Both the position numbers and the translations under genes were made by a program. The notes under the pieces are model-generated. The model saw only the letters and a program-made list of their open reading frames with translations, had not been told where the DNA came from and did no database searches. Below, piece after piece: positions 41,076 to 49,546 of a DNA stretch of 64,000 nt. Position 1 is the first letter of the stretch. Every line of letters starts with the position of its first letter. This DNA is from Prevotella sp. UBA2850 (GTDB taxonomy: Bacteria > Bacteroidota > Bacteroidia > Bacteroidales > Bacteroidaceae). Location: the NCBI GenBank assembly GCA_002350805.1, contig DEFO01000058.1, forward strand, positions 6,679 to 70,678. Reading direction: 5' to 3'.

Positions 41076-42302
41076 TCAATTTATTGCCAATCCATGCCTG
41101 CTGCCAATCTTCTGATACTCCTCAGCCACATACTGATCCAGCCAGGCATAATAGTTTTTCAGTTTTTCCTTATCCACCTTTCCTTTCTTGAAGAACTGCT
41201 GCTGCAGTTTCTCGCCACGTCGCACAATCTCGTCCTCCACCGGCTGAATCTGCTGCATGATGCCTGTTCCGGCACGGTTGATGAGCCGTCCCAGACGGAT
41301 ATAGTTCTGTCCGTCGCTATACTCCAGCGGCCAGATATAGCTTTTCATCACCGTCGCCCAATCCACCAGCAGACAATGTCCCTCATCGTTGCGGCGGATG
41401 CATAGTGGCAGCTCTGTCGCCGGAGCTGTCCACACAGGAATGGTGACGGTGGCCAGCGGACTCGAGATGCACGTCCAGCCCGTGGTCAGCAGTGGGTTTT
41501 CGCCCGGTCGCACACCCTGCACCATGTATGTCGATGCTGTGGTGTAGCGCGGAATGAAGTCACAGAAATAGGCAATATCCTCTGCCTGCTCGTCAGCCGG
41601 CATCTCATCGTAGAGGTTCACGCGCGTCATACCATGCTCCATGCAGCGCGCCATCTTCAGCAGTGTGCGCCAGCTGATGCTCTTCTGCTGGTAAGCCTCC
41701 TCGAGCACCTCCACAGCCTTATTGTAGCGCGAGAAGCCCTTGCCCTCGGCCATCTCGCCGCTCATGCTGAAGTTCGAACGCACGATATAGCCGTGCGGAG
41801 CCACTGTCGGGTCGTCGGCATCATATTTCTTATAGCCCAGGTGGCCGCACTCGAAGTAAGCCACATGGCCCTGTGCGTCCATCACGCCATAGTTGCTGCC
41901 ATACGAGAAATACTTCATCTCGGCAATCATCGCCTCAAACTCGTCCACCGTGGCGCAGCGCTCCAGTGCCCAGCACATGATGTTGCCACGCTTCAGTGGG
42001 TTGTCGGTCTTCTGCTCCATATTATAAGAGGTGGAGTTCATCACGGCCAGTCCTACCTCGTTCTGCCCGTACATCACGCCCCGGTCGCTCTTGTCCTCAA
42101 TGGGCACCACGGCTATCCATGCATAGCGCGCCGTATCGCCGCTCACATACACATTCTTGATGCGGCTGCTGTCGCGGTTCTTCAGCATCAGCGGACGGCC
42201 GTCAACGGTATATTTGCCGCTGACAATGGCGGTGGTACATGCCGTTGCCTTGGGCATCAGGCCCAACAAGGCGATCAGGAAGGTCAGTTTGATTCTGTTC
42301 AT
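41076..42302 (-). CDS. secreted Ntn hydrolase (peptidase C45 / acyltransferase-like)
   Basis: About 408 residues from ATG 42302. A signal peptide is followed at once by Cys22 in 'KATACTTAIVSGKYTVDGRP', the placement of an N-terminal nucleophile that becomes exposed after cleavage. Further family features are 'LMLKNRDSSRIKNVYV' with the conserved Asn-Arg-Asp, 'GQNEVGLAVMNSTSYN', and 'NYGVMDAQGHVAYFECGH'. Relatives cleave or transfer amide-linked acyl groups (choloylglycine hydrolase, C45 and C69 members). Substrate unknown. Divergent from the AraC hybrid regulator, which may control it. Confidence 0.75.
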   Translation of the reverse strand: MNRIKLTFLIALLGLMPKATACTTAIVSGKYTVDGRPLMLKNRDSSRIKNVYVSGDTARYAWIAVVPIEDKSDRGVMYGQNEVGLAVMNSTSYNMEQKTDNPLKRGNIMCWALERCATVDEFEAMIAEMKYFSYGSNYGVMDAQGHVAYFECGHLGYKKYDADDPTVAPHGYIVRSNFSMSGEMAEGKGFSRYNKAVEVLEEAYQQKSISWRTLLKMARCMEHGMTRVNLYDEMPADEQAEDIAYFCDFIPRYTTASTYMVQGVRPGENPLLTTGWTCISSPLATVTIPVWTAPATELPLCIRRNDEGHCLLVDWATVMKSYIWPLEYSDGQNYIRLGRLINRAGTGIMQQIQPVEDEIVRRGEKLQQQFFKKGKVDKEKLKNYYAWLDQYVAEEYQKIGSRHGLAIN

Positions 42303-42332
42303 AGCTGTCAAGGGCTTTTATTTGTTATGTTG

Positions 42333-42340
42333 CAAAGATA
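42333..42340 (-). promoter_or_regulatory. -7 element of the Ntn-hydrolase gene
   Basis: Minus-strand TATCTTTG, 30 bp before ATG 42302. The paired operator-like sites begin 39 bp upstream of it. Confidence 0.6.
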
Positions 42341-42379
42341 ATCATTAAACTGCTTCCGTGCAACCGTTGCTGCCGATTT

Positions 42380-42413
42380 GGGAAACATTGTCACATCTTT
42401 GGGAAATATTGTC
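42380..42413 (+). promoter_or_regulatory. paired operator-like sites in the divergent promoter region
   Basis: GGGAAACATTGTC at 42380-42392 and GGGAAATATTGTC at 42401-42413, 21 bp apart, same orientation. A spacing of two helical turns is typical of direct-repeat sites for AraC-type dimers. They lie between the Ntn-hydrolase promoter and that of the regulator at 42562 (its -7 element TATTTTTG is at 42490-42497). Confidence 0.6.
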
Positions 42414-42561
42414 AGCCGCTTGCTGTCTCTGAGAGTATCCGATGTCACAAAAAATCACCGTTTTGTTTGCATTTTTCATAGAAAAAAACTATTTTTGCAT
42501 CGTATTCAACACAAAAATGAAGAATACACGTTAGAACGACTGCATAATGAAGAACTAACAA

Positions 42562-44378
42562 ATGAGGAAGACCATCATACTCACGCTGTGCTGCATCGCC
42601 ATGTCACTCCTTTCCTGCCAGCGGCAGAAAGGCAAAGGCAATGGCGTAGCCGGCGCCGACAGCACCCTGTCACTATCTTACATCCAACAAGTTTACGACA
42701 AAGACCCTGCACGCGCCCTTCTGCTGGCCGACAGCGCCGAGCAGCAAGGCGTCATCCCCTCATGGCGGGCCGACAGTCTACGCGCACAGATGTGCCTCGA
42801 TGGTTACTACGACCTCAACCGCAGCATTGAATACGCCCTGCAAGCCCTCAACAACGACACCGTGCTCACCCACCCGCAGCACCACCTCAACATGCTGGTC
42901 ATGGTGTCGCAAATAGAAGTCAGCCTCGGACGCTACTCCGAGTGCATACAGTTCTGCGACGAGGGCTATGCGCTTGCCGAACAACTCAAAGACAGCGGCG
43001 CCGCATGCCGCCTCATGGTCAATGCCGGCTACAGCATGTATTTCATGAAAGAAAAGGCAAAAGGCCTCGGCTACCTGCTCCGCGCCCAGAAACAGCTAGC
43101 CAAAGCCACCGACCTGCCACAGCTCCGCACCCTCTCCTACTGCTACGGACAGCTCATGAACTGTCTCTGGATTGACAATACCGACGAGGCCATCCGCTTC
43201 GGTAAGCTCCGCGAGGCCCTGCTCGACAGCATCGAGCACCACTTCGCTCCCATCCCCGAAGGCTACCTCGACAAGCAGCGTGCCCTCACCTTCAGCAAGA
43301 TGGCCGACTTCTACGCACAGAAGAAAGACTTCCAGCAGGCACGCACCTACGAGCAGAAGTTCCTCGCCACCAACCTCTCAAAGACCGCCCGCGGCAACCA
43401 GCTCATCCTCGACTACTACTGCACCCTGGGCGACTTCCCACGCATTCAGCAAACCTACCACCGCTCGCTGCCCTACTGGGAGCACAAAGACACCTTCTGC
43501 TCGCGCTACGCCAATGTGCTCGGCATGCTCTCCGACGCCTGCACCAGCCAGGGACTGCTGCAGAAAGCACTTGACTACCGTACCCGTCAGGTACGCATCA
43601 AAGACAGCCTCATCATCCACGACAACGAGAACGAGGCCATACGCCTCTCTGCCATCTACGAGACCCACGACAAGGAGATAGAGCTCGAGAAGAAACGCGC
43701 CGATGCACAGCACTACCTCCTGCTCGCCTTCAGCGCCCTCGTGTTGTTCCTGCTCGCCTGTGCCTTTGCCGTCTACTACTACCGCCAGCAGATACGCATG
43801 CACCGCAAGAACCTGCTGCTCATCAGCCAGATGGACACGGAGACGAGAGACAAAGAGTCGTCACCGCGCAGCCAGCAGCTTGAAGTCCCCATTGCGTCCA
43901 CCGACGTCTCTGCCACCGAGCCTGCCACCATCGATACCGTCTCAATAGTGGCAGAACCCGACGTCGTAGCACATACATCCACCATTCCCGAATACAAATC
44001 TACCCCCCCAATTTATCCCCATCCAGTCAGCGCCGATTGCAGATGGTCGAGCGATTCCGCACCCTCATCGACGACGAGCGCGCCTACCTGCAGCCCGATT
44101 TCAGCCGTGAGAAGCTCCAGCAGATGATGAATGTCAGCAAGAACAGCCTCACCCCCATTCTTCATGAGGCCCTCGGTGACGTGGCCAACCTCTCCGACTA
44201 TATCAACAGCAAGCGCATCGCCCATGCCTGCCAGCTGCTGCGCCAGCAGCCCCAGATGAACATCGACACCATCGCCCTCGAGAGCGGTTTCTCCACTCCA
44301 CGCAACTTCCGCCGTTGCTTCAAGTCGCAAACCGGCATGTCGCCAGCCGAATACCGCGAGTCACAACTCGATTCGTAG
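42562..44378 (+). CDS. TPR-TM-AraC hybrid regulator, frame broken at a C7 tract
   Basis: Two frames together encode one regulator of about 605 residues. Frame 1 (42562-44127) has an N-terminal signal with Cys (MSLLSC), a periplasmic TPR-like domain (about 30-380), a membrane helix (about 386-408, 'LLAFSALVLFLLACAFAVYY') and a Ser/Thr/Pro-rich linker. The AraC-type double helix-turn-helix lies in another frame up to 44378 ('SREKLQQMMNVSKNSLTPIL', 'IDTIALESGFSTPRNFRRCF', 'TGMSPAEYRES'). The frames join at seven C at 44003-44009; one extra C would make one reading frame. As written, frame 1 runs on to a stop at 44127 without the DNA-binding domain. Phase variation, programmed frameshift or sequencing error could each explain this. 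Confidence 0.8.
44003..44009 (+). other. C7 homopolymer at the frame break of the regulator
   Basis: Sequence TACCCCCCCAA. Upstream coding is in phase with 42562; downstream coding of the HTH is shifted by -1. C8 would restore the frame. It sits in the linker, where length change is tolerated. Confidence 0.85.
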
Positions 44379-44392
44379 CTTGAGAAAACAGA

Positions 44393-44765
44393 GTTATGTT
44401 AGAGCTTGGACAAGTGACAAGTTTTTTTAAGTGACAAGTGAGAAGTGAGAAGTAACAAGTATGATTACCTTAGGAGTGTAGGAGTGTAGACAATAGTTAT
44501 TGGGAGTTTGGGAGTTTAGGAGTTTGGGCAATAGTCTTTCGTCAGGAGTGTAGGAGTAAAGGAGTAAAGGAGTGTAGACAATACTCCGCCTCTTGAACTT
44601 TGAATTTTTGGAGCAGCGAGCGCCAACAAGCTTGCTTGATTGGCCGAGTCGTGACAAAAATCATGGACTGTATGGACATAACCTTGAACTGTCGTCTGCC
44701 ATCTCTCCCCCTCGGGGGAGTTGGTGGGGGCTTTAGGGAGTTGGTGGGGGGCTTTTGATTGAGGC
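44393..44765 (-). repeat. dispersed composite intergenic repeat, copy 3
   Basis: Inverted relative to copy 2: GTGACAAGT/GTGAGAAG units, GGAGTGTAGGAGT units, the 94-bp segment 44588-44681 that matches 40708-40800 inverted, and a CTCCCCCTCGGGGGAG core near 44705. The rest of the gap to 44873 has no gene; it holds the leader of the pectinase gene, with a -7-like TATCTTTG at 44824-44831. Confidence 0.9.
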
Positions 44766-44873
44766 ATTGTGACAAGCAATGCTTTTTTGTTCTCATTAGT
44801 AGGTGCAAAAATGAAAAAAATGTGTATCTTTGCATCTGAACTCCATCCTGACATCTCAACAAACTACATAACA

Positions 44874-47021
44874 ATGAAAACGAGGCACAAAAACAAGCTG
44901 AAAAAGATGATGCTGCTGATGGTCGTGCTCGCCTGTGGCATGACTGCGTCAGCACAGTGGAACGATGGCCGGCTGCCGACGCGCAACCGTGCGTGGCGAC
45001 AGAAAATGAACGAGACAAGCCCTGACTTCTTCAAGACCGACGAGGCCCGGCGCATAGGACAACAGATTATGCTGTGGCAACGCTGCACGGGGGGATGGCC
45101 AAAGAACATCGACATGGTGACGCCGATGACCGACGAGCAGAAAAGACAGGTGGCCGCCGACAAGCTGCGCACCGACGACTCGACCATCGACAACGGAGCT
45201 ACCACCCAGCAGATGAGATTTCTGGCCCGCCTCTACCAACAGACGGGCGACAAAGCGACAGCCGAGGCGTTCCGCCGTGGTGTGGAGTTTCTGCTGAGCG
45301 GACAGTATGACGATGGCGGTTGGCCGCAGTTCTGGCCTCATCCACAGGGCTATCAGGAGCATATCACCTTCAACGACGATGCTATCTACAACACAATGGA
45401 GATGTTGCGCGACATGGCTGAGCAGAGAGTGCCCTTCCAGGGGAAACTGACCGACAAACGACTGAGGCAGCGCATGCAACGGGCATTCGACAAGGGTGTG
45501 GAATGCATCCTGGCTACCCAGATACGGGTGGACGGCAAGCCTACCATCTGGTGCCAGCAGCACGACCACATCACGCTGCTGCCAGCGAAGGCAAGGGCTT
45601 ACGAACTGCCTTCGTACGGACCACAGGAGAGTGCCTCACTGGTGCGGTTGCTGATGGAACTGCCCCACCCCGACGAACGGGTAAGACAGGCGGTACATGG
45701 TGCCATGCGCTGGTTTGATAAATATAAGCTGACGGGCCTGCGACTGGTGCGCACCGGATGGGCTGAGGGTCGTCCCGAAACAAGGCTCATTGACGATGCG
45801 GGGGGCGAGCCACTGTGGGCACGATACTACGATCTGGAGAATTGTGAGCCGTATGTCTGCGACCGCGACGGTGTGCCACGCCGACGGCTGGAGGATATCG
45901 GCGAGGAGCGCCGCAACGGCTACAGTTGGTACGGCAGTCGGCCGGCTGAGCTGTATCCGTTCTACGAGGAGTGGGCCGCCCGCCACGACCCTGCGGGGAA
46001 GGTAGACATCAGCCTTACAACGAAGGGGGCCAACGAGAACGGCACGCTGCAGATGTATGCCCAGCGCAAGCCATCTCACGAACTGTTTGATGCGGTGGTA
46101 AAACCGGGCGAGCGCATACAGGCAGCCATCGAGCGGGCACCCGAGAGGCCTGAGAAGCCTTTTACGATTCTGATACTGAAGGGTACGTACCACGAGAAGG
46201 TGGTGATTGACCGCCCGAACATCGTATTGGTGGGCGAGGAGCGCGACAGTACACTCATTCATTATGCCGAGACGCGGGAAACCCAAACTTTGAAGGAGTA
46301 TCGCGGGAAACCTGTGGGCAACGGGGTGATTGTGCTGCAAGAGGGGGCCGACGACTGCATCATCAGCGGACTGACCGTCTACAACAACTACGGGACGACT
46401 GTAGAGCCGACGACCACTCACCAGATGGCCATCTTCGGACGGGGCACTCGCACCATCGTCATCAACTGCAACGTGTGGGCCGACGGCAACGACGCACTGT
46501 CGCTATGGGCGAGAGGGGGCAACGGCATGTACTATCACGCCGACCTGAACGTGCGCTGTCCGGGAGTTGACTTTCTGTGTCCGCGGGGTTGGTGCTATGC
46601 CACCCGCTGCCAGTTCTATGGCGACGGCCGAGCTATCATCTGGCACGACGGACGGGGCGACAAAGAGAAGAAGCTGGTGATAACGAACTCAACATTCGAC
46701 GCAAAGCGTCCCACCCCGTTGGGCCGCTATCACCACGACGCTCAGTTCTACCTCGTGAACTGCCGGCTGAGCAGCCAGATCATGGACAGCAACATCCGCT
46801 ATGCCTACACCGACCGAGTGGAAGACCCGTGTCCGTGGGGCCAACGGGTATATTATTATAATTGTTCGCGCGAGGGCGGCCACAGCGGATGGCTCGATAA
46901 CAACCTGCATGAGGCCGAGGGGGCACCCGTCTTCTTTGGCATCACCGCCGAATGGACCTTCAACGGGCAATGGGACCCGGAGAAACGCATCCGCGAGCTG
47001 TGGAAGGTGCTGGGATATTGA
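44874..47021 (+). CDS. pectate lyase (PL10) - pectin methylesterase (CE8) fusion
   Basis: A 715-residue secreted enzyme from ATG 44874 (signal ends MTASA). Residues about 50-390 resemble PL10 (PelA) lyases: 'MLWQRCTGGWPKNIDM', 'DDSTIDNGATTQQMRFLARL', 'GGWPQFWPHPQGYQEHITFN', 'WCQQHDHITLLPAKARAYEL'. Residues about 400-700 form a right-handed beta-helix pectin esterase: 'GERIQAAIERAP', 'ILKGTYHEKVVIDRPNI', and the active-site region 'GVDFLCPRGWC' with Asp566. Together they would demethylate and cleave pectin or polygalacturonate. No SusC/D pair is adjacent. Confidence 0.85.
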   Translation: MKTRHKNKLKKMMLLMVVLACGMTASAQWNDGRLPTRNRAWRQKMNETSPDFFKTDEARRIGQQIMLWQRCTGGWPKNIDMVTPMTDEQKRQVAADKLRTDDSTIDNGATTQQMRFLARLYQQTGDKATAEAFRRGVEFLLSGQYDDGGWPQFWPHPQGYQEHITFNDDAIYNTMEMLRDMAEQRVPFQGKLTDKRLRQRMQRAFDKGVECILATQIRVDGKPTIWCQQHDHITLLPAKARAYELPSYGPQESASLVRLLMELPHPDERVRQAVHGAMRWFDKYKLTGLRLVRTGWAEGRPETRLIDDAGGEPLWARYYDLENCEPYVCDRDGVPRRRLEDIGEERRNGYSWYGSRPAELYPFYEEWAARHDPAGKVDISLTTKGANENGTLQMYAQRKPSHELFDAVVKPGERIQAAIERAPERPEKPFTILILKGTYHEKVVIDRPNIVLVGEERDSTLIHYAETRETQTLKEYRGKPVGNGVIVLQEGADDCIISGLTVYNNYGTTVEPTTTHQMAIFGRGTRTIVINCNVWADGNDALSLWARGGNGMYYHADLNVRCPGVDFLCPRGWCYATRCQFYGDGRAIIWHDGRGDKEKKLVITNSTFDAKRPTPLGRYHHDAQFYLVNCRLSSQIMDSNIRYAYTDRVEDPCPWGQRVYYYNCSREGGHSGWLDNNLHEAEGAPVFFGITAEWTFNGQWDPEKRIRELWKVLGY

Positions 47022-47024
47022 GTG

Positions 47025-47290
47025 AACTGAGAGTTGAGGAAACTGAGAACTGAGAGTTGAGAATGGAGAGGTATGATTACCTTTGCAATTGCACCAAGCT
47101 CCAGCCCCCACCAACTCTCCCTAAAGCCCCCCACCAACTCCCCCGAGGGGGAGAGCAGGGCTGACGCCGGTTCAAGGTTAAGAGTTCAAAGTTCAAGAGG
47201 CGGAGTATTGTCTACACTCCTACACTCCCACACTCCTACACTCCTAAAAAATATTGTCTACACTCCTAAAAAAAGGTTATTGTCCAAACT
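47025..47290 (+). repeat. dispersed composite intergenic repeat, copy 4
   Basis: AACTGAGAGTTGAGG/AACTGAGA units (47027-47070), CCCCCACCAACTC modules with CCCCCGAGGGGGAG (47105-47155), and ACTCCTACACTCC units up to the next gene. Confidence 0.85.
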
Positions 47291-47341
47291 CCAAAAAGAA
47301 TGCTCCACCCATTACACACCGACATAGAGAAACCTAAGAGG

Positions 47342-48850
47342 ATGAACAACCCGTTCAACTATGAGCCTCATCAGCTGTGCCTGCTGGCCGCTGAGGAGGT
47401 GAAACGGTGGATTGAAACTGACCCTGTGCTGAAAGAGGATGCCGACAACGGGAAGATGTTCGGCGTGCTGGTGGTGGAACGCACTACGACCGAGCACACT
47501 GAAGACACTACGGCTGAGCACACAGAAAACACTACGACCGAGCTCACAGAAGGCACAACGGCTGAATGCCCGAAAACATGCGTCAGCGGGGAGCACGAGC
47601 TGGGTTTCCTGGCTGCCTACTCGGGGTTGTTGGCGGGTCGCAACGACTGGCCGCAGTTTGTGTCGCCGGTGTATGATGCCCAACAGCCTGACGGGCATTT
47701 CAAACAGACGGAGCGAGTGATTTCTGACTTGAATGAACGGCTGAGAGACGCGAATGGTGAACTGGCCGACGAGGAACGCGAACGGCTGAAGGCGCTGCGC
47801 AAACAAATGTCGGAAGAGCTGCAGGAGTGGCTGTTCCGGCAATACCGGATGCTGAACGGACGGGGCGAGACAAAGGACTTGGTGGAGATTTGGCAGGACT
47901 ACCACACACGGCCGAAGGTGCGCCGCAAATTCCCGCTGCCGCCAGGCGGTTCGGGCGACTGCTGTGCCCCGAAGCTGCTGCAATATGCCTACCAACAGGG
48001 ACTGCGCCCCGTGTGCATGGCTGAGTTCTGGTGGGGAGCATCGCCAAAAGCCGAGGTGAGGCACCACGGACAGTATTATCCGGCCTGCCGGGGCAAATGC
48101 CTGCCCATATTGACATGGATGCTGCAGGGTACCGACTACGACAGCGAACTGGGGGTGTGGGGAGAGACAACCTTGCGCAATATCTACCTTGAAAGCCGTA
48201 CGGAACTGCAGACGGTGTACGAGGATGAGTGGCTGGCGGTAATCAACAAACCAGCCAACATGCTCACCATTCCGGGCCGCGAGGTGACCGAGTCGGTGAT
48301 GACGCTGATGCGCGAACGCTATCCCGACTACGACGGTCAGCTGATTGTGCACCGTCTGGACATGGCTACGTCGGGGCTGCTGATCATCTCGAAGGACAAG
48401 CAGGTGAACACGCTGCTGCAACAGCAGTTCGAACAGCGGAAAGTAAGGAAAAAATACATTGCCCTGCTGGATGGCGTTCCCGACGTCATGCTTGCTGAGC
48501 CCACGGCCACTGGCTCAGGACGGGGAATCATCAACCTGCCACTATGCAAAGACCCGCTCGACAGACCACGGCAGAGGGTGGACCGCGAGAACGGAAAACC
48601 GGCGGTCACGGAATATGAGATATTGGGAATGGAGAACGGACATACACGGGTGGCGCTTTATCCGAAGACGGGACGCACGCACCAGCTGCGGGTACACTGT
48701 GCGCATCAGGACGGACTGAACTGTCCGATTCTGGGCGACACACTATACGGAAGGAAGGCCAACCGGCTGTACCTGCATGCGGCAGAGCTGTGGTTCACGC
48801 ACCCTGTGACAGGCGAACCCATGCATATAACAGCAGCGCCAGAATGGTGA
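47342..48850 (+). CDS. RluA-type RNA pseudouridine synthase with N-terminal extension
   Basis: About 502 residues from ATG 47342 (an upstream ATG at 47300 lies in repeat sequence). The C-terminal half is an RluA/RsuA-type synthase: 'VINKPANMLTIPGRE', catalytic Asp in 'IVHRLDMATSGLLIISKD', 'KKYIALLDG', and 'ALYPKTGRTHQLRVHCAHQ'. The N-terminal 270 residues are typical of a Bacteroidetes subgroup. Within them, about residues 47-77, an 8-residue repeat (TTTEHTED, TTAEHTEN, TTTELTEG, TTAECPKT) encoded by a 24-bp tandem repeat interrupts the sequence between 'MFGVLVVER' and 'LGFLAAYSG'. The gene overlaps the convergent PAP2 gene by 56 bp. Confidence 0.85.
   Translation: MNNPFNYEPHQLCLLAAEEVKRWIETDPVLKEDADNGKMFGVLVVERTTTEHTEDTTAEHTENTTTELTEGTTAECPKTCVSGEHELGFLAAYSGLLAGRNDWPQFVSPVYDAQQPDGHFKQTERVISDLNERLRDANGELADEERERLKALRKQMSEELQEWLFRQYRMLNGRGETKDLVEIWQDYHTRPKVRRKFPLPPGGSGDCCAPKLLQYAYQQGLRPVCMAEFWWGASPKAEVRHHGQYYPACRGKCLPILTWMLQGTDYDSELGVWGETTLRNIYLESRTELQTVYEDEWLAVINKPANMLTIPGREVTESVMTLMRERYPDYDGQLIVHRLDMATSGLLIISKDKQVNTLLQQQFEQRKVRKKYIALLDGVPDVMLAEPTATGSGRGIINLPLCKDPLDRPRQRVDRENGKPAVTEYEILGMENGHTRVALYPKTGRTHQLRVHCAHQDGLNCPILGDTLYGRKANRLYLHAAELWFTHPVTGEPMHITAAPEW
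47483..47575 (+). repeat. 24-bp in-frame tandem repeat, about 3.7 copies
   Basis: Units begin ACTACGACCGAGCACACTGA, ACTACGGCTGAGCACACAGA, ACTACGACCGAGCTCACAGA, ACAACGGCTGAATGCCCGAA. Being a multiple of 3, copy changes keep the frame. Confidence 0.9.
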
Positions 48851-49517
48851 GGAGGAAAGCGGCAACGACCCATGAGAAAGGTGTAGCAAGCAGCGACATC
48901 ACGCGGGCAGGACCAGCAACATCGGCCTGCCCGTTTTCTATTTCATCGGCGGGAAGCAGTAATTTGGAAGATATCGCCAGGAAGACGCGAGCCATGAGCG
49001 TGCCGATGACGGCTCCGATGATGATGCCCACAAGGATATCGCCCAGGAAATGCACGCCCAGATACATGCGCGAATAGCACACGAGCAGCATCCAGCCAAC
49101 CATAAGCCACAGCATCGCCCGCTTGCGAAACACCTGGATGACAAAGAACGTCAGACCTGCCGTATTGGCCGCATGGCTCGACGGAAAGCCGTAGGCTCCA
49201 CCGCGGTAGCCATCGACCACATGCACCATGGCCGACAACGGATTGTCGAGGTTGGCCGGGCGCAGACGGGCCACCACGGGACGAATGAGCGAGGCCGACA
49301 GCTGGTCGGTGAGCAGAATGGTAAGGGCAATGGCCAGCAGGGCATAGCATGCCTTGCGCCAGCCGAAAGTACGGAGGAAGAGGACGAACAGGGCGACATA
49401 GAAAGGCGTCCACACCAGCTTGTCGCTGCACGCCTTCATGAAATAGTCGAAAAACGTGCAGTGCAGGCTGTTGACAAACAGCAAAATGCCGTGGTCGAGT
49501 TGGATGATTTCTGTCAT
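48795..49517 (-). CDS. PAP2-family membrane phosphatase
   Basis: About 240 residues from ATG 49517 (a GTG at 49538 is possible). Five to six membrane helices and the three PAP2 motifs: 'RPVVARLRP' region, 'YGFPSSHAANTAG' with the conserved SSH, and 'SRMYLGVHFLGDILVG' with Arg and His. It could dephosphorylate undecaprenyl pyrophosphate or a phospholipid. Last gene of the unit with the sulfatase-like gene. The 3' end overlaps the convergent pseudouridine synthase gene. Confidence 0.88.
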   Translation of the reverse strand: MTEIIQLDHGILLFVNSLHCTFFDYFMKACSDKLVWTPFYVALFVLFLRTFGWRKACYALLAIALTILLTDQLSASLIRPVVARLRPANLDNPLSAMVHVVDGYRGGAYGFPSSHAANTAGLTFFVIQVFRKRAMLWLMVGWMLLVCYSRMYLGVHFLGDILVGIIIGAVIGTLMARVFLAISSKLLLPADEIENGQADVAGPARVMSLLATPFSWVVAAFLLTILALLLYAWVRLSQGA

Positions 49518-49546
49518 TCGTTCATCTATCGCGAGCACCCCCTGCC

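Noticed and set aside
48795..48850. Frameshift or fusion at the convergent overlap of pseudouridine synthase and PAP2 genes
   Set aside because: Both proteins keep normal C-termini, so a simple 56-bp convergent overlap is sufficient.
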